A program made the position numbers and the translations under genes. Source: Canna indica (taxonomy: Eukaryota > Streptophyta > Magnoliopsida > Zingiberales > Cannaceae). Taken from it: DNA of 64,000 nt. The first letter of the stretch is position 1, and each line of letters starts with the position of its first letter. Below are positions 1 through 11,770 of this stretch, one piece after another. The notes beneath the pieces are model-generated. The model made no database searches. It was not told the origin of the DNA and was given only the letters and a program-made list of their open reading frames with translations. The DNA is taken from contig CP136896.1 of NCBI GenBank assembly GCA_034359265.1, positions 9,889,501 to 9,953,500 on the forward strand. The letters run 5' to 3'.

Positions 1-1160
1 ACCGAAAAGTCTCCGCTCTCAAAGCGAAGGCACTTCCACACCCGGAAGTATCCCGCCTTCCTACCGAGAGCACTTTCCCACCTCAACCTAAGGGACAACT
101 AGAACTAATCCTAGTAAGATATGCTTACACAAGTGGCTTTACACCTTCACAACAAGGTAACCACTTCCAAATTCAGACCTAAAAATCCTAGGTCTATCAC
201 ACGCTCAAATCCAAATTAAAGATGTTCAAATAACTATAAAAATATAATCAAAAGAGCTAAAAAGGTAAACCAAGATTAAAAGCTCTTTTCAATCCTTCAA
301 TACCTCCAACTCGCCAAGTAGTATATCTTGAATTGAAATCTGAGTTGAAGCAGAGTATGCGCTTGAAGAAGTTGTCCGCGGAAGAACCAAGCGCAGGCGA
401 TTATCTTTTGGAAAGCTTAGATCTCTCTTTTTGATGCTCAATCTAGTCTGTAAGAGTGGGAGAAGAAGATTAAATGAGATATGTGAGGGTGTATTTATAC
501 TCTCACGAAGAAACGGTAGCTCAACGGATAGAAAACTATCCATTGCAGTCATCGATCGATTGGTCGGTCGACCGACCGATCGACGGCTCACATCGATCGT
601 TGCTCTCTTCTCTCTAGTTGGTCGACCGACGGGTCGACCACCAGACGCATAAGACTCGATCCCACATTCGGTCGACCGACTCATGGAGCCTGGGTGGCGC
701 GACTGCGCGATCCTTAATTCAGCCAACCGATGACCATTCTGCTCATTTTAGGCCTCTGTCGGTCGACCGAAGTAGCCACTGCCGATTTTCAGCAGTGTTC
801 GGTCGACCAACCGGTCGACTGAATTGGCTACTACCAATTTCCTTATCCTATTCGATCGACCGACCGATCGATCGAACATAGGTTGTATTTGATTTCTTCA
901 GCCTTTTTCTTCTGCGCTTTATTTCTGGGTTCCGGCTTCCAACAAGCATCAACTTGGAGAGTTTTTCATTTGATCTTTGGACTCGTCGATCTTCGAGATA
1001 TTCCATGACGAACCTGAGCGCGACGAACAACGTCCTTCCAATGACCTTTCGGTTTATCGATTTCTTCGATTTATCCGATCGAGGACATCAAAATGGAACC
1101 TAAAAGATTTCTCAACAAAATATTAGTTCTATGTTTGTTATCATCAAAGCCGAGATTAAG
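1..1160. repeat. Non-coding repeat rich in TCGGTCGACCGA palindromes, probably LTR-derived
   Basis: No believable gene. The short open frames here follow from the repeated motif. Between about 560 and 876 the palindromic core GGTCGACC/GATCGACC with CGACCGA extensions recurs at least six times (near 561-585, 621-640, 669-680, 759-770, 799-820 and 852-876). Such dense SalI-type palindromes are, as far as I recall, common in LTRs of large plant LTR retrotransposons; assignment to that class is inference, because no LTR ends, primer site or TSD were recognised. Confidence 0.4.
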
Positions 1161-3094
1161 AGATTAAGACCAAGGTTAAAAACCTAAAGCCAACAGGTGG
1201 CCAGCCCCATGGGTTTTGAAATTGGGGTTTTTCTTCGCGTGTTTTGTCGATCGAGTTGTTTCTCCAGGAAAAATGGGAAAGGTCATGCCAAAATTTTCCC
1301 CAATTTCCTCGCTCGTCTCGCAACTCGCGTATTCGACTTGTATTCATTTTGTTTTTGGTTTTGGATTGATACTCGAGTGGACGCCGCAACCAAGTCCACC
1401 ACCCCTAGGGGGTTCGGTCGAGCATGATCATCACCCTGCTCGAGTTGGCTGAGCAGTAGTAAAGGGGGAAAAGTTGGGGTGTTTGTATTGAATGGTTGGA
1501 TCCCTTGTTATATCGCCTTAACTCGCACTTTCATGCTTAATGTTATATTAAATTTGAATTTTATGTTTACTGTTCTACTTATTAGAATGCATAATTTCCA
1601 TCCCCTTCTCACCTAGATGGTTCGGCCGAGCAAGGGTTACCTTGCTCAAGCTTTGGCCGATCAAGGGTAAAGGGGGGGAAACGAATGATTTCGTGTAGTT
1701 GTTCATATACTTTCGTTTCAATGTTAATTCATATTCATGCTATGAATTGTTGATGATAGATCTACATTATCATTTTGGAAATGTTCTTGCCAATACTCAT
1801 ACGGTATATGTAGTCAAGAAATGTTTCATTTAATTGCTCATATCATGTTTAATTGTTGCTATGCTTAGTGTATGTTCCATATTGGTTTAATCACTGCACT
1901 AATTACTCTTTAATTCAGTTTCTTCATGATGTTGCTATCCATGACTAATTTGGTAAGTGATGTGACAATGGTAGGCCAAGTGCCTTCATAGTCGGCGAGT
2001 TCACTCATTCTAGGAAGAATGGTTTAGATGACTAGTGGTATCATTTAACTTAGATACAAGATACATTCACTAGGTGCTTCATTAAGGAAACAATGAGACC
2101 CTAGGGTAAGGGGTCAGATATGGGCAATGCCTAGAAAGCAAAACACAACATACTTGCGCAACCTGGTTTTGGGTAGTGGTTGATGGTCTACTGAGAAGTG
2201 TCACTAGCCAGATGGCAAGCACACGACTCAGCGGTTTATAGGGTCTTGAGATTGCACCAGCGGGCCCGCTAGGTGTTAGACCCGAGTGGCGGAGGGTCTT
2301 GAGATTTCGTTAGTGGGCCACGCTGATGGTAGACCCTAGTGGGTTGGGACTAGCTATTCCTAACCCGGAGGATCACTGAAACTAGTGGCCATCCTAGTTG
2401 ACGGATCCGAAGTATAAAAGTTTCTAAATGATGAGCCCGTAGGGGATGGTTTGAGTAGGCCGACCGGCCGAGTTAAGTAGAGGAAGGACTGAACCTTCCA
2501 TATATACTTTAGGCCATTATTGCCGAGCTTGCATCATGGATATAGGCCCGAGAGGCCGGTTCATCCATTTATCCGTTCTGGCACACTGATTATTTATGGA
2601 ATGTGATTTGATAACTTCCTTATATATGTGATTGCCGAGGTTTTAAGTGGAGGTTCGAAAGAATCGCTCATTGAGTTCCTCGGGAACTCACGGTTTTCCT
2701 TTATTGTTGTTTTACAAAGCCCGACCAGTGAGGTACGGCTTGGTGGCATGGCGCGCAGCAAAGCAAATGTAGGTGCAGATCTCATAGTTGGCAATAACTA
2801 GTCGTAGTCGTGTTTGTTAGAGTCTGATGTATGCACTGGGACAATTCTGTAAAAACTTTGAAATGTTTATTTGGAAAAACTTTCAGATGTTTATTTGAAA
2901 CTTGTGGTGTTTTAGCACTTGGTGTGATCAAACTGGTTTTGAACTTGTAATAAAGTTGTTATCGTTTGTTTTGGTCATTACTTGATGTGTTCCACTTATG
3001 TTTTTTGTCAGTTGTTAGTCAGTGCATAGGGTAGGCTTCGGGGTACTGACTCGTACCCTGGCCGGTCACGCGTACCCTGAGTTGGGGTGTGACA
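1160..3094 (+). repeat. LTR-like sequence ending in TGTGACA (Ty3/gypsy-type 3' LTR end)
   Basis: Non-coding. The stretch carries phrases common in plant Ty3/gypsy LTRs: repeated 'gggtcttgagatt' blocks near 2249 and 2298, a perfect hairpin TGAGTTCC-TCG-GGAACTCA at 2672-2690, and an end GGGGTGTGACA at 3084-3094. Elements of this kind usually begin TGTCACACC, the inverted complement of that end. No such start, primer site or coding region was found, so this is a solo or truncated LTR. Family assignment is inference. Confidence 0.4.
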
Positions 3095-3671
3095 ATATTA
3101 AATATTACAATAACCACATATTAGGAAGTATTTAATTTGAATTTAGTATGAAAAAAAAACAACTTAAGATGAAAAATATACTTGTCATCATGTACATGTC
3201 ATCACGTACTAATTATTAAATTTTTAATCCTTATGTGGACTTTTTCTTCCTTAATCCTGAACAACCAGGTTGCTTTTGGTTTTTCGCAACTGACCTCTTT
3301 GCTTATAGTTGCACACCTTATCCAGTGAGTCACCCTTTTTAATTCTTCTACTTCACTCTCGGGAGTTCATCCACATGGTAGTTATGAGTTATGACTTGTG
3401 TGTCTGAGTGGGATAATAATAGTTGATGAAACTTGATAGTCCTCCGTCAGAAAGAACTATAATATTTGACAGAATTTCCTCTCCATGCATGACAAACATT
3501 GTTGAATTTTCTATGATACTAGTTATTGCATTCTTTTAGAATGCTTCCAATGGAGCTCATCCCAATTCATTAGAATGTTTATACTATCTCATAGAAGGCA
3601 TATTCATATTGTTTTAATCAAATTATGATGATAAGATGTAACCCTTCTTTTCTGCAGCCTAAATGGCACAT
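3095..3671. other. Intergenic, no gene seen
   Basis: AT-rich sequence without a convincing coding frame. The right end (about 3643-3664, 'cccttcttttctgcagcctaa') matters because a copy of it lies inside the 5' end of the adjacent LINE. Confidence 0.5.
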
Positions 3672-5604
3672 ACTTGGAAAGAAGATTTCGACAGGGCAAC
3701 CTAATTGTTATCCTTCTTTTCTGCAGCCTAATTGTTAATGGTGAGGCCGGGGTTCCCTTCTGACACAAGAGTGGAGTTCGACAGGGCAACTCATTATCGC
3801 CATTCATATTCAACTTAGCATTGGATTACCTATCTCGGCTGATTAACAAAGCGGTTCAGGAAGGTCTCATCAGTGGAGTCCTTGAACAAGTAATTCCCAG
3901 CGGCATCACCCATTTCCTATTTGCGGATGACTTGATTACATTCTGCCAGAACGATAAACACAGCCTACGCAACCTCCTCTTACTCCTACGATGCTTTGAG
4001 CTTGCGTCTGGATTGAAAATTAATCTAAACAAAACCAGTGTGCTAAGTTTAGATGGGAATTCGGAGACCTCAAAACAATTCGCGGATGTGATTAAGTGCC
4101 GCCATACTGACTTCCCTCTAAATTACTTGGGCTTGCCGCTCAAAGTGGGTAAACTATGCAAGGATGACTGGTTACTATGGCTAACTAAGATGGATGCTAA
4201 ACTAAGCTCGTGGTAAGGTCAGTTGCTGTCAAGGGCGGGTAGGGTGATCTTAATCAATAGTACCTTAACCAGCTCAGTGGCATACATACTCTCAATATTT
4301 AAAGCACTGGCTTGGGTCCTCAAAAAGATTGATTGATGCCGTCAGAATTTCTTTTGGACCGGTTCGGACTTCATCAATATCAAAGGTAAATGCTTGGTTG
4401 ATTGACAACAAATCACATGCCCCATCAGTGAAGGAGGTCTTGGAATTTTAGACATCAAAGCTCACAACCTAGCTCGAATGGGTGCTTGGCTTTGGAAGTT
4501 ACTACAAAAAATGGATATTCCTTGGGTGTCCACTATTTGGCATCTGTATGGTGATATACGTGCGTGGAACCAAAGAATGATTGCAAGGAGTGTCTCCCCG
4601 ATTTGGAGGGATCTCCATCGCTTAGCTCGCATGCTTCAACCCTGTTACAGATTTCAGGTGGGGCGTGGTGATGGGGTTAAACTATGGTTCGACAGATGGA
4701 GCGTCGGTGGGTGTTTAGCCGACCGGTTTTCATTGCTTTTCAGACTAGCGGTGTAGCCAGATATTACAATTTTTGAGGCTCGAGAGTTAGATATCAATGG
4801 TCTTTTGTGGGTTGGAATCTCACGTTCACCTCTTTAGTTAGTGATGAATTACTGCATGATCTCGCCAAAGAGCTGGACAGTGTTCAGCACTCGACGGGTG
4901 AAGACTTGATCTTATAGACTTGGACGAGAGATGGGAAGTTCTCTACGAAAAGCTTATATACATTGCTGACCTTCAAAGGAGTTTCGAATTGTTTTTACAA
5001 GTTCTTGTGGCAACGTCAACTACCTCCTAAGATCTCAATCTTCGGCTGGATTTGGATTCGGAAAAGACTTCTTACTCGTGACAGGTTGGTGAGATGGGGT
5101 ATAGCTTCAGATGACTCTTGCATGCTTTGCACGGGATAGAAGGAATCACATACACACTTATTCCTCAACTGTCGTTATACCACAGAAGGATGCGCGATAC
5201 TTTCTTCACACTGTGAAAGAGCAATTTTTTCCTATATCTGACCAACCTTGGGGTGGAAACAACTCAGGTACTTTAAGTATTCGAAAGAAAAGACTTCGGC
5301 TCATCCTTGTGTGGTGTTGGTATGTGTGGCATGAACGCAATTGCAGAATCTTCAGAGTGGATGTCTCTCATTCCCCAGCGCAATCCAGAGCTCTGGCAGC
5401 GGCCACCTTATTCTCTTCATGCTGATTTGATTTCACTATGAGAGAGCTCCAGTCCATGCTTAACTATCAATTTTTTTGCTTTGCTTAATTTTTGTCTTTA
5501 CTCTACCACTTACACTATACATGTACTCTTTTCATACCTCATTGAATGGAAATACAGGGTTCTCTTTGTCAAAAAAAAAAAACAAAACTTGGAAAGAAGA
5601 TTTC
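3672..5604 (+). mobile_element. 5'-truncated L1-type LINE with 18-bp target site duplication
   Basis: The insert is 3690-5586. It is flanked by perfect copies of 'acttggaaagaagatttc' at 3672-3689 and 5587-5604, a TSD of typical L1 length. The 3' end is an A-rich tail (5570-5586). Only the second half of ORF2 is present. The first about 80 bases are scrambled: 'gacagggcaac' repeats the element's own 3780-3790, and 'ccttcttttctgcagcctaa' repeats the upstream host flank. This fits target-primed reverse transcription with template switching at the 5' junction. Confidence 0.9.
3773..5423 (+). pseudogene. LINE ORF2 remnant: end of reverse transcriptase plus zf-RVT
   Basis: The frame starts within the reverse transcriptase, with the GVRQG-type motif at 3773-3787 and SLSPFIFNLALDYL following. 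The catalytic FADD box (HFLFADDLITF) lies near 3912-3940, then the NYLGLPL motif near 4118. Later frames give the zf-RVT region (KFLWQRQLPPKISIFGW, about 4999-5050) and the WHERNCRIFR motif near 5328-5357. At least four frame changes or stops break it, so it is dead. No RNase H is visible, unlike the other LINEs here, and its sequence differs from them, so it belongs to another L1 subfamily. Confidence 0.85.
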
Positions 5605-6068
5605 TTAAGATGTTGCTCATATGTGGAACAAAGCTGTAGATGGCACACTAGGACAACTGGTTATATATCTTAGTTCGCGAGGATGGTATATAGCAAGTTA
5701 ATGAAGGTTATCCATAATATGTGGAGCAAGATACGGTGCATTTACTTTGTTGATTTGACTTTTAACGGGTGCATGTTGAAATTCTACCATTTTTCGTCGG
5801 ATTTTATAATTTTGCTTGTATGGTCTACTTCCCAATAGTATTGTGTACTTTGAATTCTTTCTATCAAGTTGAGCATTGAGTAAGGGATCAGATATATTCT
5901 CATAAATCAAGACAATAGAGATTGGAGGTCCTTCACAAGCCCAATGAAACTCGATCTTATTGTTTGGTTGTTTGCTGGGGCCATTGTGCTCTTCAAATCA
6001 ACCTGATTACTCTTCTAAATTACAAGCAATGCATTCAGCAATTAGCAGAACATACTCATACGTACATG
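5605..6068. other. Intergenic, no gene seen
   Basis: This is the host flank of the LINE insertion. A 70-codon minus-strand frame at 5698-5910 has no recognisable motif and is probably chance. Confidence 0.4.
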
Positions 6069-6187
6069 TGTTAAAGTCCCACATTGATTGAGGTTGTGGT
6101 CTAGGTAGCCTTTAAATAGATTGGGCACTCCTCCCCCTTTGAGCTAGCTTTTGAGGTGGAGATAGATTCAAGACTGATTTTCTAACA
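6069..6187 (+). repeat. TRIM left terminal repeat
   Basis: 119 bp, begins TGTTAAAG and ends TCTAACA. It contains 'cctttaaatagattgggca' and 'tttgagctagcttttgag', both shared with the right repeat. Confidence 0.88.
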
Positions 6188-6200
6188 TGGTATCAGAGCC
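6188..6200 (+). other. Primer binding site (initiator tRNA-Met type)
   Basis: TGGTATCAGAGCC abuts the left terminal repeat. This is the usual primer site of plant copia elements and TRIMs, complementary to the 3' end of initiator tRNA-Met. Confidence 0.88.
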
Positions 6201-6273
6201 AAACCTATGGTTGAGTGTGGGCCACCTGCAGAATTTCACGCTCCAGATGTGGATCTTGGGCGTGAGGGGGATA

Positions 6274-6392
6274 TGTTAAAGTCTCACATTGGTTAAGGTT
6301 GTGATCTAGATAGCCTTTAAATAGATTGGGCAATCCTTCCTCTTTGAGCTAGCTTTTGAGATGGAGTTATGTCCGAGGCCGATTTTCTAACA
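6274..6392 (+). repeat. TRIM right terminal repeat
   Basis: 119 bp, the same length and ends as the left repeat, preceded by the polypurine tract at about 6261-6271. Confidence 0.88.
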
Positions 6393-8040
6393 ATACGACA
6401 ACAAGATGTTGAGCACCAAATCAAACACAAAGAACTCATGCACACCAAAGTTGTAGGACAAAATGCATTCTTCTTTATTTAGAAGATAATAGAACAACAA
6501 TGAATTCAAATCAGCATGCTTATTTTGCTTGTGCTACTTAGATGCTAATGATATATCAGATATGGTTGTTGCTTTACGCCTTGGTTTCCGGATACTTGAA
6601 TAATTGTATTTCTATTGAGTTAATTTTGAAACAAAAGAATATGCAGATGAAGCTAGATTTCTCAAGTGCACATTTTCTATTGATATGATACTTTTTGTTT
6701 TCCTTCTTGGTTTTCACTTATTCTTCTTCTCCTAATGGAAGTACCAAAACTTAATGGAGACTGGGCATTTTTCTTTTATATCAAGAAAAAAAGAGGTTGG
6801 TTAGTTGACTCCTTTCATTTGTTCATTTACTTGATAGACATGTTTCCCTAACTGTTTCTAGCAATATTATTTTGTTAGATGATAATTGTAGCTTAGTAAT
6901 AATACCCTATATCCAAGATGTTTGAGAGAAATAATCCAATGTTATCTGGTGCTAGGCAAGTGCTACAAAGTTTGTTAGAAGGCTTAGAGCATAATGTTGA
7001 AGACATTAAAAATCTCACTTGATAGTATAATCTTTCATAATCTTTCATAGTCTCGAGTCCATTTACACATATTACCTTATCTGTTTTGAATTTGGATGTG
7101 ATTGTTGGCATCTCTGGGCAGATTTATTGTTGGATGTTGTGCTAGGAACACGAGAGTCCCGAGTCCATTTATACATATTGATTGTAAAAGATATCCTTAT
7201 TCAAAATCATTACATAATAATAGAAATAAAAAAACATTAAAATAAAAATTCCAAATTTAAAAACATTGATTACATAATACTAGAAATAAAAAACTTTCAA
7301 ATGAAGTTGATAAAAATTAATTAGTCATACATCATTACAAAAAATCATTTATATAAAAGTATATTAAAGTAATTAAATTAAATTATTTTCTAATTATAAA
7401 TACTATAACATAATTTTATGAATAGAATAATATAAATAAAAAATGAAACTAAGACTATTTTGGCTAACCAACCGTGTTTTCAGTTTTTGCACTGAAAATT
7501 GGCATCGAAATCAACACCAAACAACCAAATTTTCATTGTTTCCGTTTGGCGAAACTTGAAAATCGAATGCATCAACCAAATGTGTTTCGGTTAACAAGAA
7601 AATCAAAATCGAAACCTGAAATCTGAAACTAGGTTTCATTTTTCATGAAATGAAACAACGAGAAAAATTTCGCCAAACAAACGTGTCCTTAATTTTCCAC
7701 ATGGTCAACTATAGTAGTGAATTTTCTATAGGAGGATGAATATGATTATTAAGAAAATTCAAGGTTAAATAAGTGATGATATTGCCCTTAGTTCCAAGGG
7801 TCCATGCCCACATGTCATCACAGGGGTAATTTGGGAGGGCAATTATCTTGATTATGTCCCAAAGATTTGAGTCCAACCAGGCTAGTCCCTTAATTTGAAT
7901 CATTCCAGACCATGTGCATTGGTTAAGGATGCCACAGTATCGATCGGAATTATTAACAATTGAGGTATCAAAGAAAGAAGGTTTACGGCTCAGAATCAAG
8001 TCTAAACACCAGGAACATATCATATAGATGTTTGTAGGCC
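6393..8040. other. Intergenic, AT-rich, no gene recognised
   Basis: Small frames at 6893-7111 and 7709-8023 (both -) have no recognisable motif. Around 7440-7690 the sequence is dense in 'gaaaa(t)cgaaa' and 'accaaacaac' words and could be a decayed MITE, but no clear pair of terminal inverted repeats could be aligned. Confidence 0.35.
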
Positions 8041-9210
8041 AAAACCAGCTATTTTCTCAAAGCTATGGTATATTATGATATTCATATTTTCTATCTTAGG
8101 ATGTTTATTTTCATAATATATGATTTTTGTTATGTTTAATATTTAGGCAACGAAGGAAAGAAATAAAAAAGAGTCTTCTTGCACATTTTTAGAAGCTGAA
8201 ATTTGGAAAGAAATCTGGACCTGGTCAACCTTGAAGATACACGTGACATAACCAGAACTTACCAATTTCGGGAATGACAATTTATTTTATTTGGTTATTA
8301 GTTTGTTGTCTTGTAGGTTTAATTTGACTTTTCTTTCTCTTTTACTTAGGTTTATGAATTCTCTTATAAGAGGAGAGAGATTGTAATGAACAAAATAACT
8401 TTTAATTTGAGTTTTTAATTCAATAGTGTCACAACATTTAGAATCAAGATGCTTGTCTCTACGATGTGCAACTAAAACCTTTCTTCTAGTTAAGGATCAA
8501 TCGAAGTTTCGGTTCTACAGATTGTAAGATCTTTCTTTGCTCAAATCCTTTTATTTTCTAGTATTCATTAATCTCCCGCATTACTTTTTCTATTGTCCCT
8601 TTAATTGTTAGTCTGTTACCAAGTTATTAGGATAGTATTTCATCTTTCGATACAGTTGTTCCATGCCGGAATTAGAGGCATTTAGTTGAGGTTGCCGTTC
8701 AACCCACACCAAGGAAATTCACAAACAAAATTGACACATGAGATCGGTATTCAATTTAGAATCGATGATCCCAAAAATTTTAGCTATTGATTGTTCCATA
8801 GAGTGTCTTTAGGATTACTAATCAATAAGGGTCTAATCGTAGTGTTTGTCTGGATTAACCATAGGTTTAAGGAAGATCTCGACGGTTAACGCTTGTCTAC
8901 GACCAAACAGATTTGCTAGAAAATAAGAAACTCATTCTTTGTATCCATGATCGATCCTACGAATAGAAATCGAGAACGCACCTTTACCTAGTCTTTCCTT
9001 TGATTAATTTCTCTTCGATTTATTTACCGTTTTTATTCACATATTCATGCATTCAATCAACCCCCCTTTTTTTTCATTTGTTCTAATTTTTTGTTTAATT
9101 TTTTTTTAAACTAACCAGTCTCTGTGGATTCGACCCTACTCATCGCGACTACAAATCTCAAGAAAGTAGGAAATTATTTTTGATGAATTCGACACTCATT
9201 GATATAAAGC
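8041..9210 (+). repeat. LTR-like fragment, possibly Tat/Athila type
   Basis: Non-coding. The clue is 'ctctgtggattcgaccct' near 9120-9137, close to the 'CCTGTGGATTCGACCC' phrase that I recall near the 3' ends of LTRs in plant Tat/Athila-type gypsy elements. It is preceded by long T-rich tracts (9060-9110). LTR borders, primer site and coding part are not seen. The identification rests on memory of that phrase only. Confidence 0.35.
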
Positions 9211-9589
9211 ATTGAAAAACTTAAACATTAATCTTCAAGACCATGAGCACTTAGTAGGCATTGCACGGCCATAACCAATAAGGGGAGGATACTCAATTTT
9301 AACCAAGCTTGGGATAGGTGAATGGTTTTCCATTTACTAAGCCTAATGTGAATGTGTTCATGTAGGTAGTCATAGTCTGAGCCCTTTTGGGGTTGATCAT
9401 TGAATCAAGATACTTAAATAGAAATAACCCTCTTTTCATAGACAGCAATGGAAAAAATTACGGACATGCATTCAAGTTATGTGTGTTTTGGAGAAAAAAA
9501 AAATAGATTTTGAATAATTAATTTTCTGGCCTATCAGCAAATAGAAATGAGTAAAAATATTTTTAGTGCTTTTATCATCAACACGAAAA

Positions 9590-10140
9590 CACACTGACAA
9601 TCAATCCGGAGTGGTATTGCTTGGAGGGATATTCCCAACCAGAGAGGGCAACGACAATAGTTGGCCATCCTAGCTTGTGAGGCCCGGGGCGGGAAATCTC
9701 GCTAGAGGGTCATCCTAGCGACTGATCTGTGTGATTAACTATTGTGTGCCTGTTATGCGGTCTATGGACACAGGATTGGTATGCATGCTATAGTGATTAT
9801 TTGCTTATTTATATGACATGGTTATTCGTATGATTTCATAATGTTATTTACATTATGTTTTGCTTAGCGAGGGCTCGGTACGAGCCGCTCACTGAGTTCC
9901 TATGAACTCATGTCATTTTCTTTTATTTGTTGCAGGCTCTGATCAGTAGAGGTACGTGTGTACCTGGAGTGTGCGGCTAGAGGTCCAAGCTCGTCAATCT
10001 GTTCCCCGTGTCGTAGTCGTAGGAGAGTCGAGTCATTGTGTTGGCATTTTGTTCATGAACTCTGTTGGAGATTGTTGGTTTATCCTATGTTGTCATGACA
10101 TCTATACTTTTGACACGCTTGTCACGTTATAAAATTGCAT
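9590..10140 (+). repeat. LTR-like fragment, second copy of the TGAGTTCC hairpin class
   Basis: Non-coding. It shares with the 1160-3094 repeat the phrase GCTCAyTGAGTTCC and a hairpin, here TGAGTTC-CTAT-GAACTCA at 9893-9910, followed in both by a T-rich stretch ending in 'ttgttgcag' or 'ttgttgtttta' and a 'gaccagtgaggtacg' or 'gatcagtagaggtacg' phrase. The two are therefore related but diverged LTRs. No ends or TSD were found. Confidence 0.4.
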
Positions 10141-10510
10141 ATGTTTATTATATTATGATATTTTAAGCAAAATATTAACTAAAAATTGAGTTAATTTTAT
10201 TTTATCATAAATATGAATTCATGAAGAATACATAAATACTAGTTTCTTGATATAATGATTGATGACCTTTTGAATATTTTTTCATAATGAAAGAAAAAAA
10301 ATTAAGTTTATTTCAAGATGAGGTATCAATTATTTCGAAATAAAAATTAAATTTCTATTTTTTAAAAAAAAAATCACCACTCCTCTGGATATATATACAC
10401 TCGAGCTGGAATTAAATCCATGCTTTTCAAAATATAATATTTGACATAAATGACAGATATGATTTTTGAAATCCTACCTGTTTTCTAAATCCTGTAAAAT
10501 ATGCACTATG
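10141..10510. other. Intergenic, AT-rich, no gene seen
   Basis: Low-complexity AT-rich sequence up to the TSD of the large LINE. Confidence 0.45.
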
Positions 10511-10531
10511 AGAATGTGAAGGGAAGTACTA

Positions 10532-11530
10532 ATGGCAAGCGAGAGTAGAGTAATTAAGGCGATTTTGGTGCCTTCCGGGGAAACTTCCCCAAGACCTAAG
10601 AAGCCTCAAAGTCAAATCCTATGACTGTGGCGGGATGAAGCTGGGAGAAAGGCAAGGAGCTGATGCTGGAGCCAATTCGAGGTGTTTTCAATGAAGGGAA
10701 AAATGTCAAAGGGGGTTTTCAACCTAGCTGGAAGAGATCGCAAGGTCCGATCACTTGGGCAGGACTGTTTTGGAGAGCGGAAAGGGAGGATGATTGGAGA
10801 TTTTCTAAAGATATAAAGGAAAGAATTGACAAAATACAAAGAAATGCCAAAGGAAGAGTTAAGATTGATGATGCTGAGATTGAAAAAGCTTGGGAAGATT
10901 GTAAACTGATCCTGTACGAGAAGTTTTTTTGGAAGAATTCTGTCCCTTGAAGTGGTAAGAAATATAGCTATAAAATTGTTGATCCTGCTGTTGGCTTCTT
11001 TGCATTTAAATTCGAAAATAATATTGATTATTGGGAAATTGTATCCAGGGGACCTTGGTTTTTGAGGGGCCCTACATTATCTCTATGCCAGTTGAAAGAA
11101 AATTTCCAACCTATGAAAGAAGATATATCTGTGATACCGGTGTGGATCCAAATGCTTGGACTACCACTTGAATTTTTAAATCAGAGAATCTTATTACAGC
11201 TTGCGGCAATAATAGAAAAACCAGTCAAGATTGATGGACCTACTATTTCTAGAAGTAGGCGAAAATATGCTAGAGTTTGTATTTTATTGGACTTGAAAAA
11301 GCCTTTAGAACAAGGGTTCTGGATAGAGATGAAAGGAGGTAGTTTTTTTTTAACATGTAGCATATGAAACATGTCAAACATATGTTACACTTGTGGAAAA
11401 ATTGGTCATAAGGAAGAAATGTGTTACCTGAATGAAAAAAAAAGAGGAGGTTAAGGGAAAAAAATATGAAGAGGCAGGAAGAAAGGTTGAAGGGGAAAGT
11501 CTCTTGGATCCATGGATTTAGATACATAAA
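10532..11530 (+). pseudogene. LINE ORF1 remnant (gag-like, DUF4283 plus CCHC knuckle)
   Basis: The ATG at 10532 lies only 4 bp inside the TSD. The frame is broken by several stops and shifts. Recognisable parts are NAKGRVKIDD... (near 10,845), IPVWIQMLGLPLEFL (near 11,137) and KIDGPTISRSRRKYARVCILLDL (near 11,229), the pattern of the DUF4283 domain in plant L1 ORF1 proteins. A CCHC knuckle CYTCGKIGHKEEMC follows at about 11,382-11,423. ORF1 proteins of L1 elements bind the element RNA. The coding part fades out before the AT satellite, without the ORF1 end seen in the copy at 25-26.3 kb. Confidence 0.8.
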
Positions 11531-11569
11531 AAAATAGAAGATTTGTTAAAGAAAATGTTGGGAAAAGTA

Positions 11570-11770
11570 ATGTAATATAATATATATATAATATAATATA
11601 ATATATATTATATTATATATTATATAATGTAATATAATATAATATAATATATAATAATATACACTATAATATAATATATAATAATATACACTATAATATT
11701 ATATTATATGTAATATATTGTAATAATATAATATAATATAATATAAAAATTATATAATATATTTTATCAT
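11570..11770. repeat. AT microsatellite (AATAT/TATAA type)
   Basis: About 200 bp of almost pure A/T built from 'aatat', 'ataata' and 'acactata' words, including two nearly identical 'aatatataataatatacactata' phrases at about 11,644-11,690. Confidence 0.8.

Larger units (their letters stand above)
6069..6392 (+). mobile_element. Complete TRIM (terminal-repeat retrotransposon in miniature), 324 bp
   Basis: There are two 119-bp direct terminal repeats, 6069-6187 and 6274-6392, both starting TGTTA and ending TAACA. The primer binding site TGGTATCAGAGCC directly follows the left repeat and a purine-rich tract GTGAGGGGGA lies just before the right one. Only 86 bp separate the repeats and nothing is encoded. 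TRIMs are mobilised by proteins of other LTR retrotransposons. The repeats differ at roughly 15-20 positions, so the insertion is not recent. No exact 5-bp TSD abuts the ends (left 'acatg', right 'atacg'). Confidence 0.9.

Noticed and set aside
3821..5425. LINE pieces as separate host genes
   Set aside because: RT and zf-RVT motifs in order, A tail and TSD show one element.
6188..6200. Possible tRNA fragment
   Set aside because: TGGTATCAGAGCC is a primer binding site next to an LTR. No cloverleaf surrounds it here, at 37,783 or at 58,639.
7440..7690. MITE-like stretch with 'accaaacaac' words
   Set aside because: No convincing pair of inverted ends and no TSD.
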